NCBI GenBank assembly: GCA_030527545.1
Contig: JAUNAP010000007.1
Coordinates: 52,027-116,026 of the forward strand
Length of the DNA stretch: 64,000 nucleotides
Reading direction: 5' to 3'
Source: Actinomycetaceae bacterium
Lineage (GTDB): Bacteria; Actinomycetota; Actinomycetes; Actinomycetales; Actinomycetaceae
The notes below the pieces were generated by a model. It was not told the DNA's origin. It worked only from the letters and a program-made list of their open reading frames with translations, and ran no database searches. Both the position numbers and the translations under genes were made by a program. This document shows positions 8,498 to 17,959 of this stretch, piece by piece (the stretch's first letter is position 1; each line of letters starts with the position of its first letter).

Positions 8498-11400
8498 ATG
8501 CACGACACCCACCGGTTGCTTGACGCCAGGGCGCGACGCACCCTTGTCGAGCGCATCCGCCCGGCCCAAACCCGCGACATCGCCGAGACCGTCGTCTCGG
8601 CATGGCACGTGACGGATCCGGACGGCGTCAAAGGACAGGGCGAACCGGTTGCCTTCGCTACCGCCCTCGCGCAAGACTACGAACCCTTCCCTCTCGGCGA
8701 GACATGGGGGCCCGTGTGGGGAACCACGTGGTTCCGTATTGAGGTCGATCTGCCCGCCGACCGCGCTAATCTCGAACTCGATATTGATCTGGGGTGGGAG
8801 GATCACTCGCCCGGTTTCCAGGCCGAGGGCCTCGTCTACACGCCCGAAGGGACGGTCATCAAGGCGATCAATCCGCGCAACGCGTGGGTGACGGTCCCCG
8901 AAGACGCTCCCGACCACCTCGTTCTCTACATTGAGGCCGCGGCAAACCCCCTGCTGTTGGGCGTTCCGCCTTTCCAAAAGACCTACGACGGCGACAAGCT
9001 GACGGCGTCGGCACGCCCGATCCACGTTCTCCGCCGCGCCCACCTCGTGCGCGTGGACCACGAGGTACGCCAACTGGCTTTCGACGTCGAGATCCTTTCC
9101 GAACTAGCCCTCACCATGCCCGAGGGATCCCAAGAGCGTCAGCGCCTTACGCTTGGTCTCCATCGCGCGCTCGACCGCCTCGACCTCGACGACATTTCCT
9201 CCTCGGCGCCCGGCGTGCGTGAGGAACTGCGCCCCCTCCTGGAAACCAAGGCGCTGCCACAGGCGCACCACCTGGCGGCCGTCGGACACGCCCACATCGA
9301 CTCGGCGTGGCTGTGGCCGCTGCGCGAGACCCGCCGTAAGGTCGTACGTACGATCTCGAATGTCTTGAGGCTGCTCGATGACGGTCACGAGATGATCTTC
9401 GCGTTGCCGGCTGCCCAGCACGTGGCCTGGCTGGAAGAAGACGCACCCGATGTGTTCGAGAGGCTACGTCACTGGGTGAAGGCCGGACGGATCGTCCCCG
9501 TCGGCGGCATGTGGGTCGAACCCGACGCCCAGCTGCCCGGTGGCGAGGCCATGTGCCGCCAGCTCCTTTACGGGCAGCGTTACTTCGCCGACAAACTCGG
9601 CGTCGTGTGCGAAGGCATCTGGCTGCCCGACTCGTTCGGCTACTCTCCCGCGCTGCCCCAGATCGGCCACCTCGGTGGCGCGGACTGGTTCCTCACCCAG
9701 AAAATCTCATGGAACCAGACGGACGTCTTCCCCCACCACACGCTGTGGTGGGAGGGCATCGACGGGACCCGCCTGTTCACCCATTTCCCGCCTGTCGACA
9801 CCTACGGCGCCGAAATAACGCCCCACCAGGTCGTCCACGCGGCCACGAACTTCAAAGATAAGGGGAAGGCGACGTGTTCGCTGCTGCCCTACGGCTACGG
9901 CGATGGCGGCGGCGGCCCCACCAGGGACATGCTCGAGCGGGCCACCAGGCTCGCTGATCTTGCGGGTGCTCCCACGCTTGCCCACGAGACCCCGCACGAC
10001 TTCTTCGCTGCCGCACGCGCCGAATACGAGGATGCTCCCGTCTGGGTGGGCGAGCTCTACCTGGAACTTCACCGTGGAACCTCCACGACCCAGGCGAACA
10101 CCAAACTGGGCAACCGCGAGGCCGAGTCCGCGCTGCGCGAAGCGGAGACGTGGCTGACACATGCCGCCCGATCGGGCCTCATCGACTACCCCTACGATGA
10201 GCTCGAAGACGCCTGGCGCGACACCCTGCTCGCCCAGTTCCACGACATCCTGCCGGGCACCTCGATCGCGTGGGTCTACCGCGACGTCGAAGAGATGCTC
10301 GCCAGGGTCATCTCCACCGCCCGTGACCTCGCCGGGCAGGCCAGGCAGGCGATCGCCGACGCGTCGGGCCGCGCCCTCGACTTCAACGCGGCCCCCGTGC
10401 CCGCTCGGGGCATTACCGCGCTGGGCACCGGACAGGCAACCCCGGCGCCGCGGGCAAGCGTGAGCCCCAGCGGCGACGGTTGGGAAATCCGCGGCGACCA
10501 GGTGTGCGCGCGTATCGGCGCCGACGGGACGGTCACGAGCCTCGTCGGTGTGGACGGTCGCGAGAGCATCCCGCCCGAGCGCGGCCTCGGCGAGCTGTGG
10601 CTCTACACGGACTTCCCGAACATGTGGGACGCCTGGGACGTCGACGAATTCTACCGCGGCACCGGACGACGCCTCGAGGCTACGCGCGTCGAGGCCGACG
10701 AGACGAGCGTGACGGTCACGTGGGAATTCGCCAAGTCCGTCGCCTCGATCACCTACACGATTGACGACGAAGGCCGAGCGCTTGCGGCCAACGTCGACGT
10801 CGACTGGCGAGAAAACGAGAAACTTCTCAAATGGCATCTGCCGCTCGATGTTCACACCGACCACGCCACCTACGAGACCCAGATGGGCTACCACACCCGT
10901 CCGATCCACGACAACACGACGTGGGAGTCGAACAAGTTCGAGGTGTGTGCCCACCGGTGGATCCACGTCGGTGAGCCCGGGTGGGGAGTGGGCGTCACCA
11001 ACTCCGCTACCTACGGCTGGTCGCATGCCCGGCATGCCCGCCCCGGCGGCGGAACCTACGTCGATCTGGCGGCGTCGCTGCTGCGTGCCCCGGTCTTCCC
11101 CGACCCCGAGGCCGACCGTGGCCACCACACCCGCACCTTCCACCTCCTGCCCGGTGCGGACATCGCCGAGACCCGAGCGTGCGCCTACCGCACCCACCTG
11201 CCGGTGCACCATCACGAGCCGAGTGGCGAGGCCATTCCCGCCGACGTCGCCCCCCTCGTCGGCGAGGTCGACGGACTCGTCGTCGAAGCGATCAAGATGG
11301 CCGAAGACCGCAGTGGTGACGTTATCGTGCGCGCTTACGAGGCCGACGGTCGTCGACGCCGCGCCACGATCGCGTTGCCCGGAGCTAGCAGCGTCGAGTC

Positions 11401-11533
11401 GTGCGATCTCCTCGAGGGGGGACGCGAGGGCCTCGAGCTGCCGGCAGTGGAATTCGCCGACGGCGTTGCCGGCATCAACGTCCACCCGTTTGAGATCGTC
11501 ACGCTGAGAGTGGGGTATGACTCGTGCGACTAG
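8498..11533 (+). CDS. GH38 alpha-mannosidase
   Basis: 1011 aa, the usual length for bacterial GH38. The ATG at 8498 has SD GAGGAGG. Seen: the GH38 hallmark GHAHIDSAWLWPLRETRRK (around residue 262), the nucleophile aspartate in IWLPDSFGYS (about residue 378), FHDILPGTS later in the catalytic domain, then the central and C-terminal beta domains. The enzyme hydrolyses alpha-mannose residues, here probably on high-mannose or trimmed N-glycans. No signal peptide, so it acts in the cytoplasm on imported oligosaccharides. First gene of an operon; the end overlaps the GH5 start by 10 bp. Confidence 0.95.
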   Translation: MHDTHRLLDARARRTLVERIRPAQTRDIAETVVSAWHVTDPDGVKGQGEPVAFATALAQDYEPFPLGETWGPVWGTTWFRIEVDLPADRANLELDIDLGWEDHSPGFQAEGLVYTPEGTVIKAINPRNAWVTVPEDAPDHLVLYIEAAANPLLLGVPPFQKTYDGDKLTASARPIHVLRRAHLVRVDHEVRQLAFDVEILSELALTMPEGSQERQRLTLGLHRALDRLDLDDISSSAPGVREELRPLLETKALPQAHHLAAVGHAHIDSAWLWPLRETRRKVVRTISNVLRLLDDGHEMIFALPAAQHVAWLEEDAPDVFERLRHWVKAGRIVPVGGMWVEPDAQLPGGEAMCRQLLYGQRYFADKLGVVCEGIWLPDSFGYSPALPQIGHLGGADWFLTQKISWNQTDVFPHHTLWWEGIDGTRLFTHFPPVDTYGAEITPHQVVHAATNFKDKGKATCSLLPYGYGDGGGGPTRDMLERATRLADLAGAPTLAHETPHDFFAAARAEYEDAPVWVGELYLELHRGTSTTQANTKLGNREAESALREAETWLTHAARSGLIDYPYDELEDAWRDTLLAQFHDILPGTSIAWVYRDVEEMLARVISTARDLAGQARQAIADASGRALDFNAAPVPARGITALGTGQATPAPRASVSPSGDGWEIRGDQVCARIGADGTVTSLVGVDGRESIPPERGLGELWLYTDFPNMWDAWDVDEFYRGTGRRLEATRVEADETSVTVTWEFAKSVASITYTIDDEGRALAANVDVDWRENEKLLKWHLPLDVHTDHATYETQMGYHTRPIHDNTTWESNKFEVCAHRWIHVGEPGWGVGVTNSATYGWSHARHARPGGGTYVDLAASLLRAPVFPDPEADRGHHTRTFHLLPGADIAETRACAYRTHLPVHHHEPSGEAIPADVAPLVGEVDGLVVEAIKMAEDRSGDVIVRAYEADGRRRRATIALPGASSVESCDLLEGGREGLELPAVEFADGVAGINVHPFEIVTLRVGYDSCD

Positions 11534-12693
11534 GGGTTAACTACGTACCGCGCGGGAGCTGGTTTTACGGCTGGACCCGCCTCGACCGCGCGGCGATACG
11601 GGACGATCTTGCAGCGATCGCAGAAATCGGCGCCGACCACGTGCGTATCTTCCCCCTGTGGGCGCTCCTGCAGCCCAACAGGTCCTTCATCGATCCGGCA
11701 GCAATCGATGACGTCCTCGCCGTCGTCGACGAGGCGGGGCGCGCGGGCCTGACAGTGACCGTCGACGCCCTGCAGGGGCACCTGTCGAGCTACGACTTCC
11801 TCCCCTCGTGGGTCCTGTCGTGGCATCGACGCAACATTTTCACCGATCCGGACGTCGTCGCGGCCGAGGAGGAACTCATCCGCACCCTCGGGCGGGCCCT
11901 CGACGGGCACGAAGCAGCCGAAGGCATCAGCGTCGGCAACGAGATCATCCAATTCGCCGCCCCACGCCACCCCCACCCGTGCACGCTCACGAGCGAACAA
12001 GCGAGGGAATGGGGGGAGCGCATGATCGCCGCCGCCAAGGAAACTTTCCCGCAGGGCCGGCACACGGTGAGCTTCGACGACGACCTCCTCTTCGACCCCG
12101 ACCACCCCTTCACCCCCGACGTCGGCATCCACTGCGGCGACCTCATCACCGTCCACTCGTGGATCTTCGGCCGCCTCGGGCCAGCGCTCGGTGTCGACCA
12201 TCCGCGCCTCGCCCTCCTGGCCCGCTACCTCCTTGAACTCCAGGCGGCCTGGGCAAGCGCCGAGGGCGTGTCCAAGCCGCTGTGGCTACAAGAGGTCGGG
12301 GCGCCCCTCACCTACCTGAGTGCCGAGGCCGCACCCGAGTTCCTCACCCACACCCTCGAGGCTGCCCGTGCCGTAGATGGGCTCGAGGCGGTGACGTGGT
12401 GGTGCTCCCACGACGTCTCGCGTACCCTCGCCGACTTCCCCGTCGTCGAATACGACCTCGGGCTCTTCGACGCCGACGGCAACCTCAAGCCGATCGGGCG
12501 CGCCTTCAGCGAGGCCGCCGCCCGCAAAGACGAGGCCACGCCTCCGCCCCCGAACGACACCATCGCCATACCCGGTCTTCGCCAGGATGGCGCCCGCGAG
12601 AGCGTAAGGCCCGACGGCCCCATCTTCGACGCGTGGGCGAGCGCCATCGAAGCCGGCCAGCCCCGTCGACTCGCAGTCAAGGAGGACGCATGA
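11524..12693 (+). CDS. GH5-family beta-mannosidase (probably subfamily 18)
   Basis: 389 aa from GTG 11524, overlapping GH38. A TIM-barrel clan GH-A enzyme: the acid/base Glu is in SVGNE (residue 140) and the nucleophile Glu is in WLQEVGAP (residue 257). It has an N-terminal GVNYVPRGSWFYGW strand and the loop VTWWCSHDVSR late in the barrel. The pattern and the GH38/GH20/AGE neighbours match Bifidobacterium GH5_18 beta-mannosidases that split Man-beta-1,4-GlcNAc from the N-glycan core. Cytoplasmic: no signal peptide. The subfamily call is from memory of motifs and context, without alignment. Confidence 0.75.
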   Translation: MRLGVNYVPRGSWFYGWTRLDRAAIRDDLAAIAEIGADHVRIFPLWALLQPNRSFIDPAAIDDVLAVVDEAGRAGLTVTVDALQGHLSSYDFLPSWVLSWHRRNIFTDPDVVAAEEELIRTLGRALDGHEAAEGISVGNEIIQFAAPRHPHPCTLTSEQAREWGERMIAAAKETFPQGRHTVSFDDDLLFDPDHPFTPDVGIHCGDLITVHSWIFGRLGPALGVDHPRLALLARYLLELQAAWASAEGVSKPLWLQEVGAPLTYLSAEAAPEFLTHTLEAARAVDGLEAVTWWCSHDVSRTLADFPVVEYDLGLFDADGNLKPIGRAFSEAAARKDEATPPPPNDTIAIPGLRQDGARESVRPDGPIFDAWASAIEAGQPRRLAVKEDA

Positions 12694-14006
12694 CCACCCC
12701 GCTCATCCCCGACATCTTCGAGTGCGCCCACGACAAGGGCGTCGAGATCGTCACCGACCCCTCCGTCGGCATCGGCTACGTCGTCGAACGCGACCCAGCT
12801 GACCCGACGACCCCGGGATCGCCCGACGTCCACGACCACTCCTTCGTCGTGCGCGCAGCCACCGCCCAAGGGCGCAGCAGTGGCGCCGCCCAGGTTCTGT
12901 GCGAGCTCGCTGCCAAGCAGACTGTGACCTGCGGGCATCACGTGCCCAGACTCGAGCGACGCTGCCTCCACATCGACGCCGGCCGCCACTACTTCTCCCG
13001 AGACGAGCTGGCCGACCTCGTGCGCCTGGCGAGCTGGTGCCGCCTCAACGTCATCAACCTCCACATTTCCGAAACCCACGGGTATCGTCTCGCCTCGGCC
13101 CGCCACCCCGAAGTGACCGCTGCCGAACACCTCACCCGCGACGACATCGCCGCCACCATCGAACTGGCCGCCAGCTACGGCATCCGCGTGGTCCCCGGTT
13201 TCGACATGCCCGGCCACCTCGACGGCGTCCTCGCTGCCCACCCCGAATTCCGGCTCAAAGCAAGCAACGGCAACGACTACCCTGGCGCCCTCGACATCCT
13301 CAACCCCGACGCGCGCCACTTCGTGTGGGACCTCCTCGACGAGGTCATCGAGATCTTCTCGGCCGACGAAGTAACCATCGGCGGCGACGAGTTCCTCGAC
13401 TTTGGTGAGGGCGTCGACGTCCTCGAAGCCGAAGCTCACCGCCGCTGGGGAGACGACGCCGGCGAAAACGACGTGTGGATCTCCTTCATCAACGACACGG
13501 TCGCACGCCTGAGCGCCCGCGGCATTACCGCCGGTGTCTACAACGACGGGGTGCGTGTCGGACGCGTCGTCGACCTCGACCCCGCCGCCCTCGTCCACTA
13601 CTGGACCCGTTGGGGCGCACACATGGCTCCCCCCGCCGAACTCGCCCGGGCCGGACACGCACTCGTCAACTGGGACGGCGAATCGTGCTACTTCGTCCTC
13701 TTCCACGACCGCCTCGACGAGCTGCCCACCTACGACACGGTCACCCACCGGTTCGACCCCTACACCTACCCCGACAAGGCCGGCGCCTACCACCACGCCG
13801 CAACGCTCGGGGCCACCTTCTCCATCTGGTGCGACGAACCCGATGCCCTCACCTCCACGCAGGTCATCGAACGCGTCGCCGCACCCCTGTACGCCTTCGG
13901 GGAACGCTGCTGGCCACTCGGTCGCACCCGCACCCCAGACGCCATCCGTGCCGGGATGGATGCCTTCGCTCCCCAACCCGGCGACAACACCCAACAAGAA
14001 AGGTGA
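12690..14006 (+). CDS. GH20 beta-N-acetylhexosaminidase
   Basis: 438 aa from the ATG at 12690 (SD GGAGG), overlapping the GH5 stop as ATGA. Earlier in-frame codons back to 12282 lie inside GH5 and are rejected. The catalytic Asp-Glu pair of substrate-assisted GH20 enzymes is in VTIGGDEFLDF (D233-E234). Also seen: LHISETHGYRLA, VVPGFDMPGHLDG and the tryptophans WTRWGAHM and SIWCDEPD that line the GlcNAc site. It would release terminal beta-GlcNAc/GalNAc from imported glycans. No signal peptide, so cytoplasmic. Confidence 0.93.
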   Translation: MTTPLIPDIFECAHDKGVEIVTDPSVGIGYVVERDPADPTTPGSPDVHDHSFVVRAATAQGRSSGAAQVLCELAAKQTVTCGHHVPRLERRCLHIDAGRHYFSRDELADLVRLASWCRLNVINLHISETHGYRLASARHPEVTAAEHLTRDDIAATIELAASYGIRVVPGFDMPGHLDGVLAAHPEFRLKASNGNDYPGALDILNPDARHFVWDLLDEVIEIFSADEVTIGGDEFLDFGEGVDVLEAEAHRRWGDDAGENDVWISFINDTVARLSARGITAGVYNDGVRVGRVVDLDPAALVHYWTRWGAHMAPPAELARAGHALVNWDGESCYFVLFHDRLDELPTYDTVTHRFDPYTYPDKAGAYHHAATLGATFSIWCDEPDALTSTQVIERVAAPLYAFGERCWPLGRTRTPDAIRAGMDAFAPQPGDNTQQER

Positions 14007-14011
14007 CATCG

Positions 14012-15322
14012 ATGAAACGCCTAGGCAAAGTCGCCGCCGTGTTCTCCACCGCCGCGCTCTCGCTCGGCCTCATGAGCGGCTGCGCCGGCGGCGGCAGTTC
14101 GGAATCCGTCGACGCCTCCGCCGTCAAGGACGGCAAGATCGCGGGCGACATCACGTTCCAGACGTGGTCGCTCAAGACCGACAAGTTCACCCCCTACTTT
14201 GAGAACCTCATCAAGGAGTTCGAGAAGAAGTACCCCGACGTCCACGTCAAGTGGATGGATCAGCCCGGCGACGGCTACGAGGACAAGCTCCTCCAGCAGG
14301 CCAACTCCGATCAGCTGCCCGACGTCGTCAACGTCCCGCCGGAATACGCGCTCTCGCTAGCTAAGGCCGGCAAGCTCCTCGACCTCAAAGCCGCCGACGA
14401 GGCCGCCATCAAGAACTACGTCGCGGGCGGCACCAAGGCCTACGAATTCCACGGCATCGACGGAACCTACGCCTATCCGTGGTACCTCGGCGTGAGCTTC
14501 AACTACTGGAACAAGGACGCGCTCGCGGCCGCAGGCCTCGATCCGGCCAATCCGCCGGCCAGCGAGGAGGAATACCTCAAGGCCGCCAACCAGGCCGCCG
14601 ACAAGCACATCGCGCTGCTCAACACGGTGCCCGGCGCCGGTTTCTTCGCCGCCCACGGCATCAAGGTCTTCGACGAGGGCAAGCGCGAGTTCGTGTTCAA
14701 CACGCCCGATGCCGTCAAGATGCTTGAGGACTACGCCGCGGCTTATCAGAAGGGCGCGATGCCGGCCGAGCTCATCACGAAGGTCGACGACGGCACCCCC
14801 GCCAATGAGGCCTTCTACAAGGGCACGCTCGGCAATATCCAGTCGACCCCGTCCTTCGCCGATAACCTCAAGACCGACGCGCCCTCGCTTGTTGACAAGG
14901 TGACCGTCACCGAACCGTGGGAGACCCCGCAGCTTCTCGTTCAAGGCATCGCCGTGTCCGGTCAGTCGAAGAATGCCGCCGCTGCTCTCGCGTTCGCCCA
15001 GTTCGTCACTAACAACGACAACCAGGTGGCGTTCGTCAAGATCGCCAAGGGCTTCATGCCCGGCACGGTCGAGGGCAACAAGAATCCTGACTTCGCTGCC
15101 GAGGACGACACCGATCTCATGAAGGCCGCACTCGAGGTGTCTGCTAAGACGGTTCAGCGTGCCGAGCTGCTCACGCCGATCGAGATGAACAACGAGATGA
15201 AGACCGCCATCCTCCAGGAGGTCTCCGCGGCCATGCAGGGCGACAAGTCCGCGAAGGACGCACTCGATGCTGCCGTCAAGAAGTGCAACGAGATGATGAA
15301 GGACATCGACTCGGATAAGTAG
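14012..15322 (+). CDS. Extracellular sugar-binding lipoprotein (CUT1 SBP)
   Basis: 436 aa. ATG at 14012 with SD AGGTGA, 5 bp after GH20. The signal peptide carries the lipobox LMSGC, so the protein is lipid-anchored. The mature domain shows family-1 SBP features (ITFQTWSLKTDKF, YENKL-like YEDKLLQQANSDQLPDVV, YAYPWYLGVSFNYWNKDAL, NIQSTPSFADNL). It would capture oligosaccharides, here most likely N-glycan fragments, for the two permeases downstream. Antisense frames are shadows. Confidence 0.93.
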   Translation: MKRLGKVAAVFSTAALSLGLMSGCAGGGSSESVDASAVKDGKIAGDITFQTWSLKTDKFTPYFENLIKEFEKKYPDVHVKWMDQPGDGYEDKLLQQANSDQLPDVVNVPPEYALSLAKAGKLLDLKAADEAAIKNYVAGGTKAYEFHGIDGTYAYPWYLGVSFNYWNKDALAAAGLDPANPPASEEEYLKAANQAADKHIALLNTVPGAGFFAAHGIKVFDEGKREFVFNTPDAVKMLEDYAAAYQKGAMPAELITKVDDGTPANEAFYKGTLGNIQSTPSFADNLKTDAPSLVDKVTVTEPWETPQLLVQGIAVSGQSKNAAAALAFAQFVTNNDNQVAFVKIAKGFMPGTVEGNKNPDFAAEDDTDLMKAALEVSAKTVQRAELLTPIEMNNEMKTAILQEVSAAMQGDKSAKDALDAAVKKCNEMMKDIDSDK

Positions 15323-15344
15323 CCGAGGGAAAGGACTGCGGGTC

Positions 15345-16352
15345 ATGAGACCACACAAATGGTATACGCCCTATCTGCTGGTGCTCCCGGCGGTTCTGTG
15401 GGTGCTTGTGTTCGCGCTGTGGCCGTTCCTCAACACGATCATCTTGTCGTTGACGAATGCCAGGCCTCTGCGTAGTTACTCGTTTGTCGCATTCGACAAT
15501 TACGTCAAGCTGTTTCATGACCCGCAGTTCGCCCAGACGATTCTCGTCAGCGTGGTCTACGTCGTCGTTTGCGTGCCGCTGCTGACGTTCCTGCCACTGC
15601 TCCTGGCTCTTCTCGTGCACAAGAAGATCCCGGGAATCGGTTTTTTCCGTACGACCTACTACTTCCCTGTCGTCGCATCCGTCGTCGTCGTTGGCATCAT
15701 CTGGTCGTGGTTGTTTAATTCGCGAGGGATCGTCAATGAGGCGCTGCAGATGTCTGGGCTCATCGATCAGCCGATGAACTTCCTCGTCGACCGGTGGAAA
15801 CTTATCGGGTGCGCGATCCTCCTCACCGTGTGGAAGGGCATGGGCTACTACATGGTCGTCTATCTGGCGGCGTTGGCGAACATGGGACGCGACGTCGCCG
15901 AGGCAGCAACGCTGGATGGGGCCGGCTGGTGGCGGCGCTTCATTTCCGTCATCGTTCCGAGCGTGCGTGGCGCCATGATCCTCGTCTCCGCGCTCATCTG
16001 CGTGGCGGCTATCCGCATTTTCTCCGAGATCTACATTCTTTCCGGCGGCACGGGCGGGCCGGGCGGTAAGGCCCAGTCGATCGTCATGCTCATCCAACGG
16101 ACCGGTTCGGGCCTGAACGGGAACCTCGGATACGCCTCGGCTTTGTCGGTCGCTCTCTTCTTCATCACGATGGGGCCGCTCCTGCTCGTTGCCTATCTCA
16201 ACTACGGCGGGCGTGAGCGCCTCGAAAAGAGGCGTGAGAAGCGTCGGGAGGTTCGGGCACAGAAGGCCCAAGCAGGTGTGACAGCGGGTGGCGGAGTGCA
16301 TGGGGGAGCCGCGATTGCCCCGGCGACGCCGACGATGAAGGGAGAGCTGTGA
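15345..16352 (+). CDS. CUT1 sugar ABC permease (MalF/UgpA type)
   Basis: 335 aa with about six transmembrane helices. The EAA motif is seen in EAATLDGAGWWRRFISVIVP, which docks the ATPase. The N-terminus LLVLPAVLWVLVFALWPF is typical of MalF/UgpA. The C-terminus is a long charged, Ala/Gly-rich cytoplasmic tail (KRREKRREVRAQ). Pairs with the next permease and the SBP at 14012. The ATPase is absent from the operon, so MsiK (4069) is the likely partner. Confidence 0.93.
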   Translation: MRPHKWYTPYLLVLPAVLWVLVFALWPFLNTIILSLTNARPLRSYSFVAFDNYVKLFHDPQFAQTILVSVVYVVVCVPLLTFLPLLLALLVHKKIPGIGFFRTTYYFPVVASVVVVGIIWSWLFNSRGIVNEALQMSGLIDQPMNFLVDRWKLIGCAILLTVWKGMGYYMVVYLAALANMGRDVAEAATLDGAGWWRRFISVIVPSVRGAMILVSALICVAAIRIFSEIYILSGGTGGPGGKAQSIVMLIQRTGSGLNGNLGYASALSVALFFITMGPLLLVAYLNYGGRERLEKRREKRREVRAQKAQAGVTAGGGVHGGAAIAPATPTMKGEL

Positions 16353-17239
16353 TGGCCGCCAAGCAGCGTGTCGCTCGCGAGAAGTGGTATCAGAGGGGGT
16401 CTGCGCCTTACGAGCACGTCACCCCGTCCTTGTTTATCGCCAAATACGTTCTCCTCGTGCTCATGCTCATCATCAGCATCGGGCCGTTCGTGTGGCAGTT
16501 GTCGACGGCTTTCAAGGGCGCGAGTGAGGACATCTATTCCTTTCCGCCGCGCCTCATTCCCGACGCCCCGACGTGGGACAACTTTGCGCAGGTGGCGCGG
16601 ATCGTGCCGATTTGGGACTACGGTCTGCATTCTCTGTACGTGGCGCTTGCGACCGTCGTCACGAACGCCGTGTTCTGCACGATTGCTGGTTTTGCGCTCG
16701 CGTGTATGCAATTTCGTTTCAAGAAGGTCATCATGGGGATCTTCTTGTCGACGCTGTTGCTGCCCGGCGAGGTGACGCTGACGAGTCAGTACCTCACGGT
16801 TAAGAGCCTTGGGGTCGATAACACGCTGGTCGGTGTGTGGTTGCCGGGCGCCATCGGCGCGATGAACGTCCTGCTCATGGCCGTTTCGTGCCGGATGATT
16901 CCTAAGGAGATCCTCGATGCGGCGACGATCGATGGGGCGAATACGTGGCAGCGTATCCGCTACGTCGTGTGGCCGAACGTGCGGGGGATGGTGTCGGTTG
17001 TCGCCCTGTTCTCCTTTATCGGTGCGTGGGATGACTTCTTGTGGCCACTCGTTGTGCTCAACGATCCGGCTAAGTACACCCTGACTGTCGGCATGCAGTA
17101 TCTGCAGTCGAATTTCGGCGCGAATCCGCGTGTCGTCGCGGCTGGGACGATCATTGCGCTCGTTCCGATCATCATCATTTTCTCGACGATGCAGCGGTAC
17201 TTCTTCCGTGGGGTCGAGGAGGGGGCCGTCAAGGGCTAG
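16352..17239 (+). CDS. CUT1 sugar ABC permease (MalG/UgpE type)
   Basis: 295 aa from the ATG at 16352, with SD GGAGAG 6 nt upstream; a GTG at 16349 is one codon earlier and equally in frame. Overlaps the previous stop by one base. Six transmembrane helices; EAA loop ILDAATIDGANTWQRIRYVVWP; C-terminal MQRYFFRGVEEGAVKG typical of MalG/UgpE. Last gene of the island operon, closed by the hairpin at 17256. Confidence 0.93.
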   Translation: MAAKQRVAREKWYQRGSAPYEHVTPSLFIAKYVLLVLMLIISIGPFVWQLSTAFKGASEDIYSFPPRLIPDAPTWDNFAQVARIVPIWDYGLHSLYVALATVVTNAVFCTIAGFALACMQFRFKKVIMGIFLSTLLLPGEVTLTSQYLTVKSLGVDNTLVGVWLPGAIGAMNVLLMAVSCRMIPKEILDAATIDGANTWQRIRYVVWPNVRGMVSVVALFSFIGAWDDFLWPLVVLNDPAKYTLTVGMQYLQSNFGANPRVVAAGTIIALVPIIIIFSTMQRYFFRGVEEGAVKG

Positions 17240-17255
17240 ATGCGCTCACGGAAGA

Positions 17256-17287
17256 GTGTGCCCGCGCGTGTCGTTGCGCGGGCACAC
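17256..17287 (+). terminator. Hairpin terminator of the N-glycan operon
   Basis: Perfect 12-bp stem (17256-17267 with 17276-17287), 8-nt loop, 17 bp after the last permease stop. Confidence 0.75.
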
Positions 17288-17330
17288 CCGTATGGAGACA
17301 GATCACATGCGCTGCACTTGACGCCATTCC

Positions 17331-17343
17331 TGCACTGAGTGCA
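17331..17343. promoter_or_regulatory. Putative TetR operator and promoter region
   Basis: TGCACT-G-AGTGCA palindrome just before the TetR gene; an extra TGCACT half-site lies at 17313. TTGACG at 17318-17323 can act as a -35, putting the palindrome over the -10 region. Fits autoregulation by the adjacent TetR protein. Confidence 0.5.
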
Positions 17344-17353
17344 AGATAGGGGA

Positions 17354-17959
17354 ATGGTTGATGTTCGTCCCTTATCCCCGCGCGCTCAGCGCACGGTCAC
17401 CGATATCCGGCGGGCCGCGCTCGCGCTGGCCGCCGAGCACGCAATTGACGAGATCTCTGTTGACGACATCGCCGCCGCAGCCAACGTCTCTCGGCGTACC
17501 TTCTTCAACTATTTCTCGACGAAAAACGAAGCCTTCCTACCTGACTTGCGCATCCCAGACGATATTCTCGAGCGCTTCGCCTCCGGGGGCGAAAGAGACC
17601 TCTTCGATGCGATATATGCCTTCGTGTGCGCGCGGGCGGACTCCATCTGCGCCTCGGAATTCACGCCCGATGACATCGCCGTCATCCATGCCATCCTCTC
17701 CGACCCCGTCTTGCGACCGGCCGTCGTTGAGCGACAAGAACGTGTGACCGCCGACATTCGCCGGGCCGCGGCACGAAGGCTCGACGTGGACGAGAACGAT
17801 CCGCGAGCCTATGGGCTGACGGCGCTCGTCATCGCCTTTGAGCAGCTGGCCATGAAGATGGGCCACTTGGGCGAAGCCAGAACCATGCGCGCCGCGATCG
17901 AAGCCGCCGCCGCCGCACTCAGACCATTTATCGTCGCCACGGTAAAGGAGGGGAAGTGA
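17354..17959 (+). CDS. TetR family regulator of the adjacent efflux pump
   Basis: 201 aa from the ATG at 17354; GTG 17339 (206 aa) is an alternative but falls in the operator. The N-terminal TetR HTH is clear (IDEISVDDIAAAANVSRRTFFNYFSTKNEAFL, residues ~30-65). The C-terminal ligand domain is of the TetR_C MftR-like type found beside drug pumps. The stop overlaps the MFS start (GTGA), so the two are co-transcribed and translationally coupled. The usual role is repression of its own operon until a toxic ligand binds. Confidence 0.9.
   Translation: MVDVRPLSPRAQRTVTDIRRAALALAAEHAIDEISVDDIAAAANVSRRTFFNYFSTKNEAFLPDLRIPDDILERFASGGERDLFDAIYAFVCARADSICASEFTPDDIAVIHAILSDPVLRPAVVERQERVTADIRRAAARRLDVDENDPRAYGLTALVIAFEQLAMKMGHLGEARTMRAAIEAAAAALRPFIVATVKEGK

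Noticed and set aside
9707..11485. 592-aa antisense frame across GH38, with similar long antisense frames across GH20, PntB and PntA
   Set aside because: Composition (Val/Gly/Asp-rich or Arg/His-rich) is typical of reverse frames. The sense genes carry full catalytic motifs.
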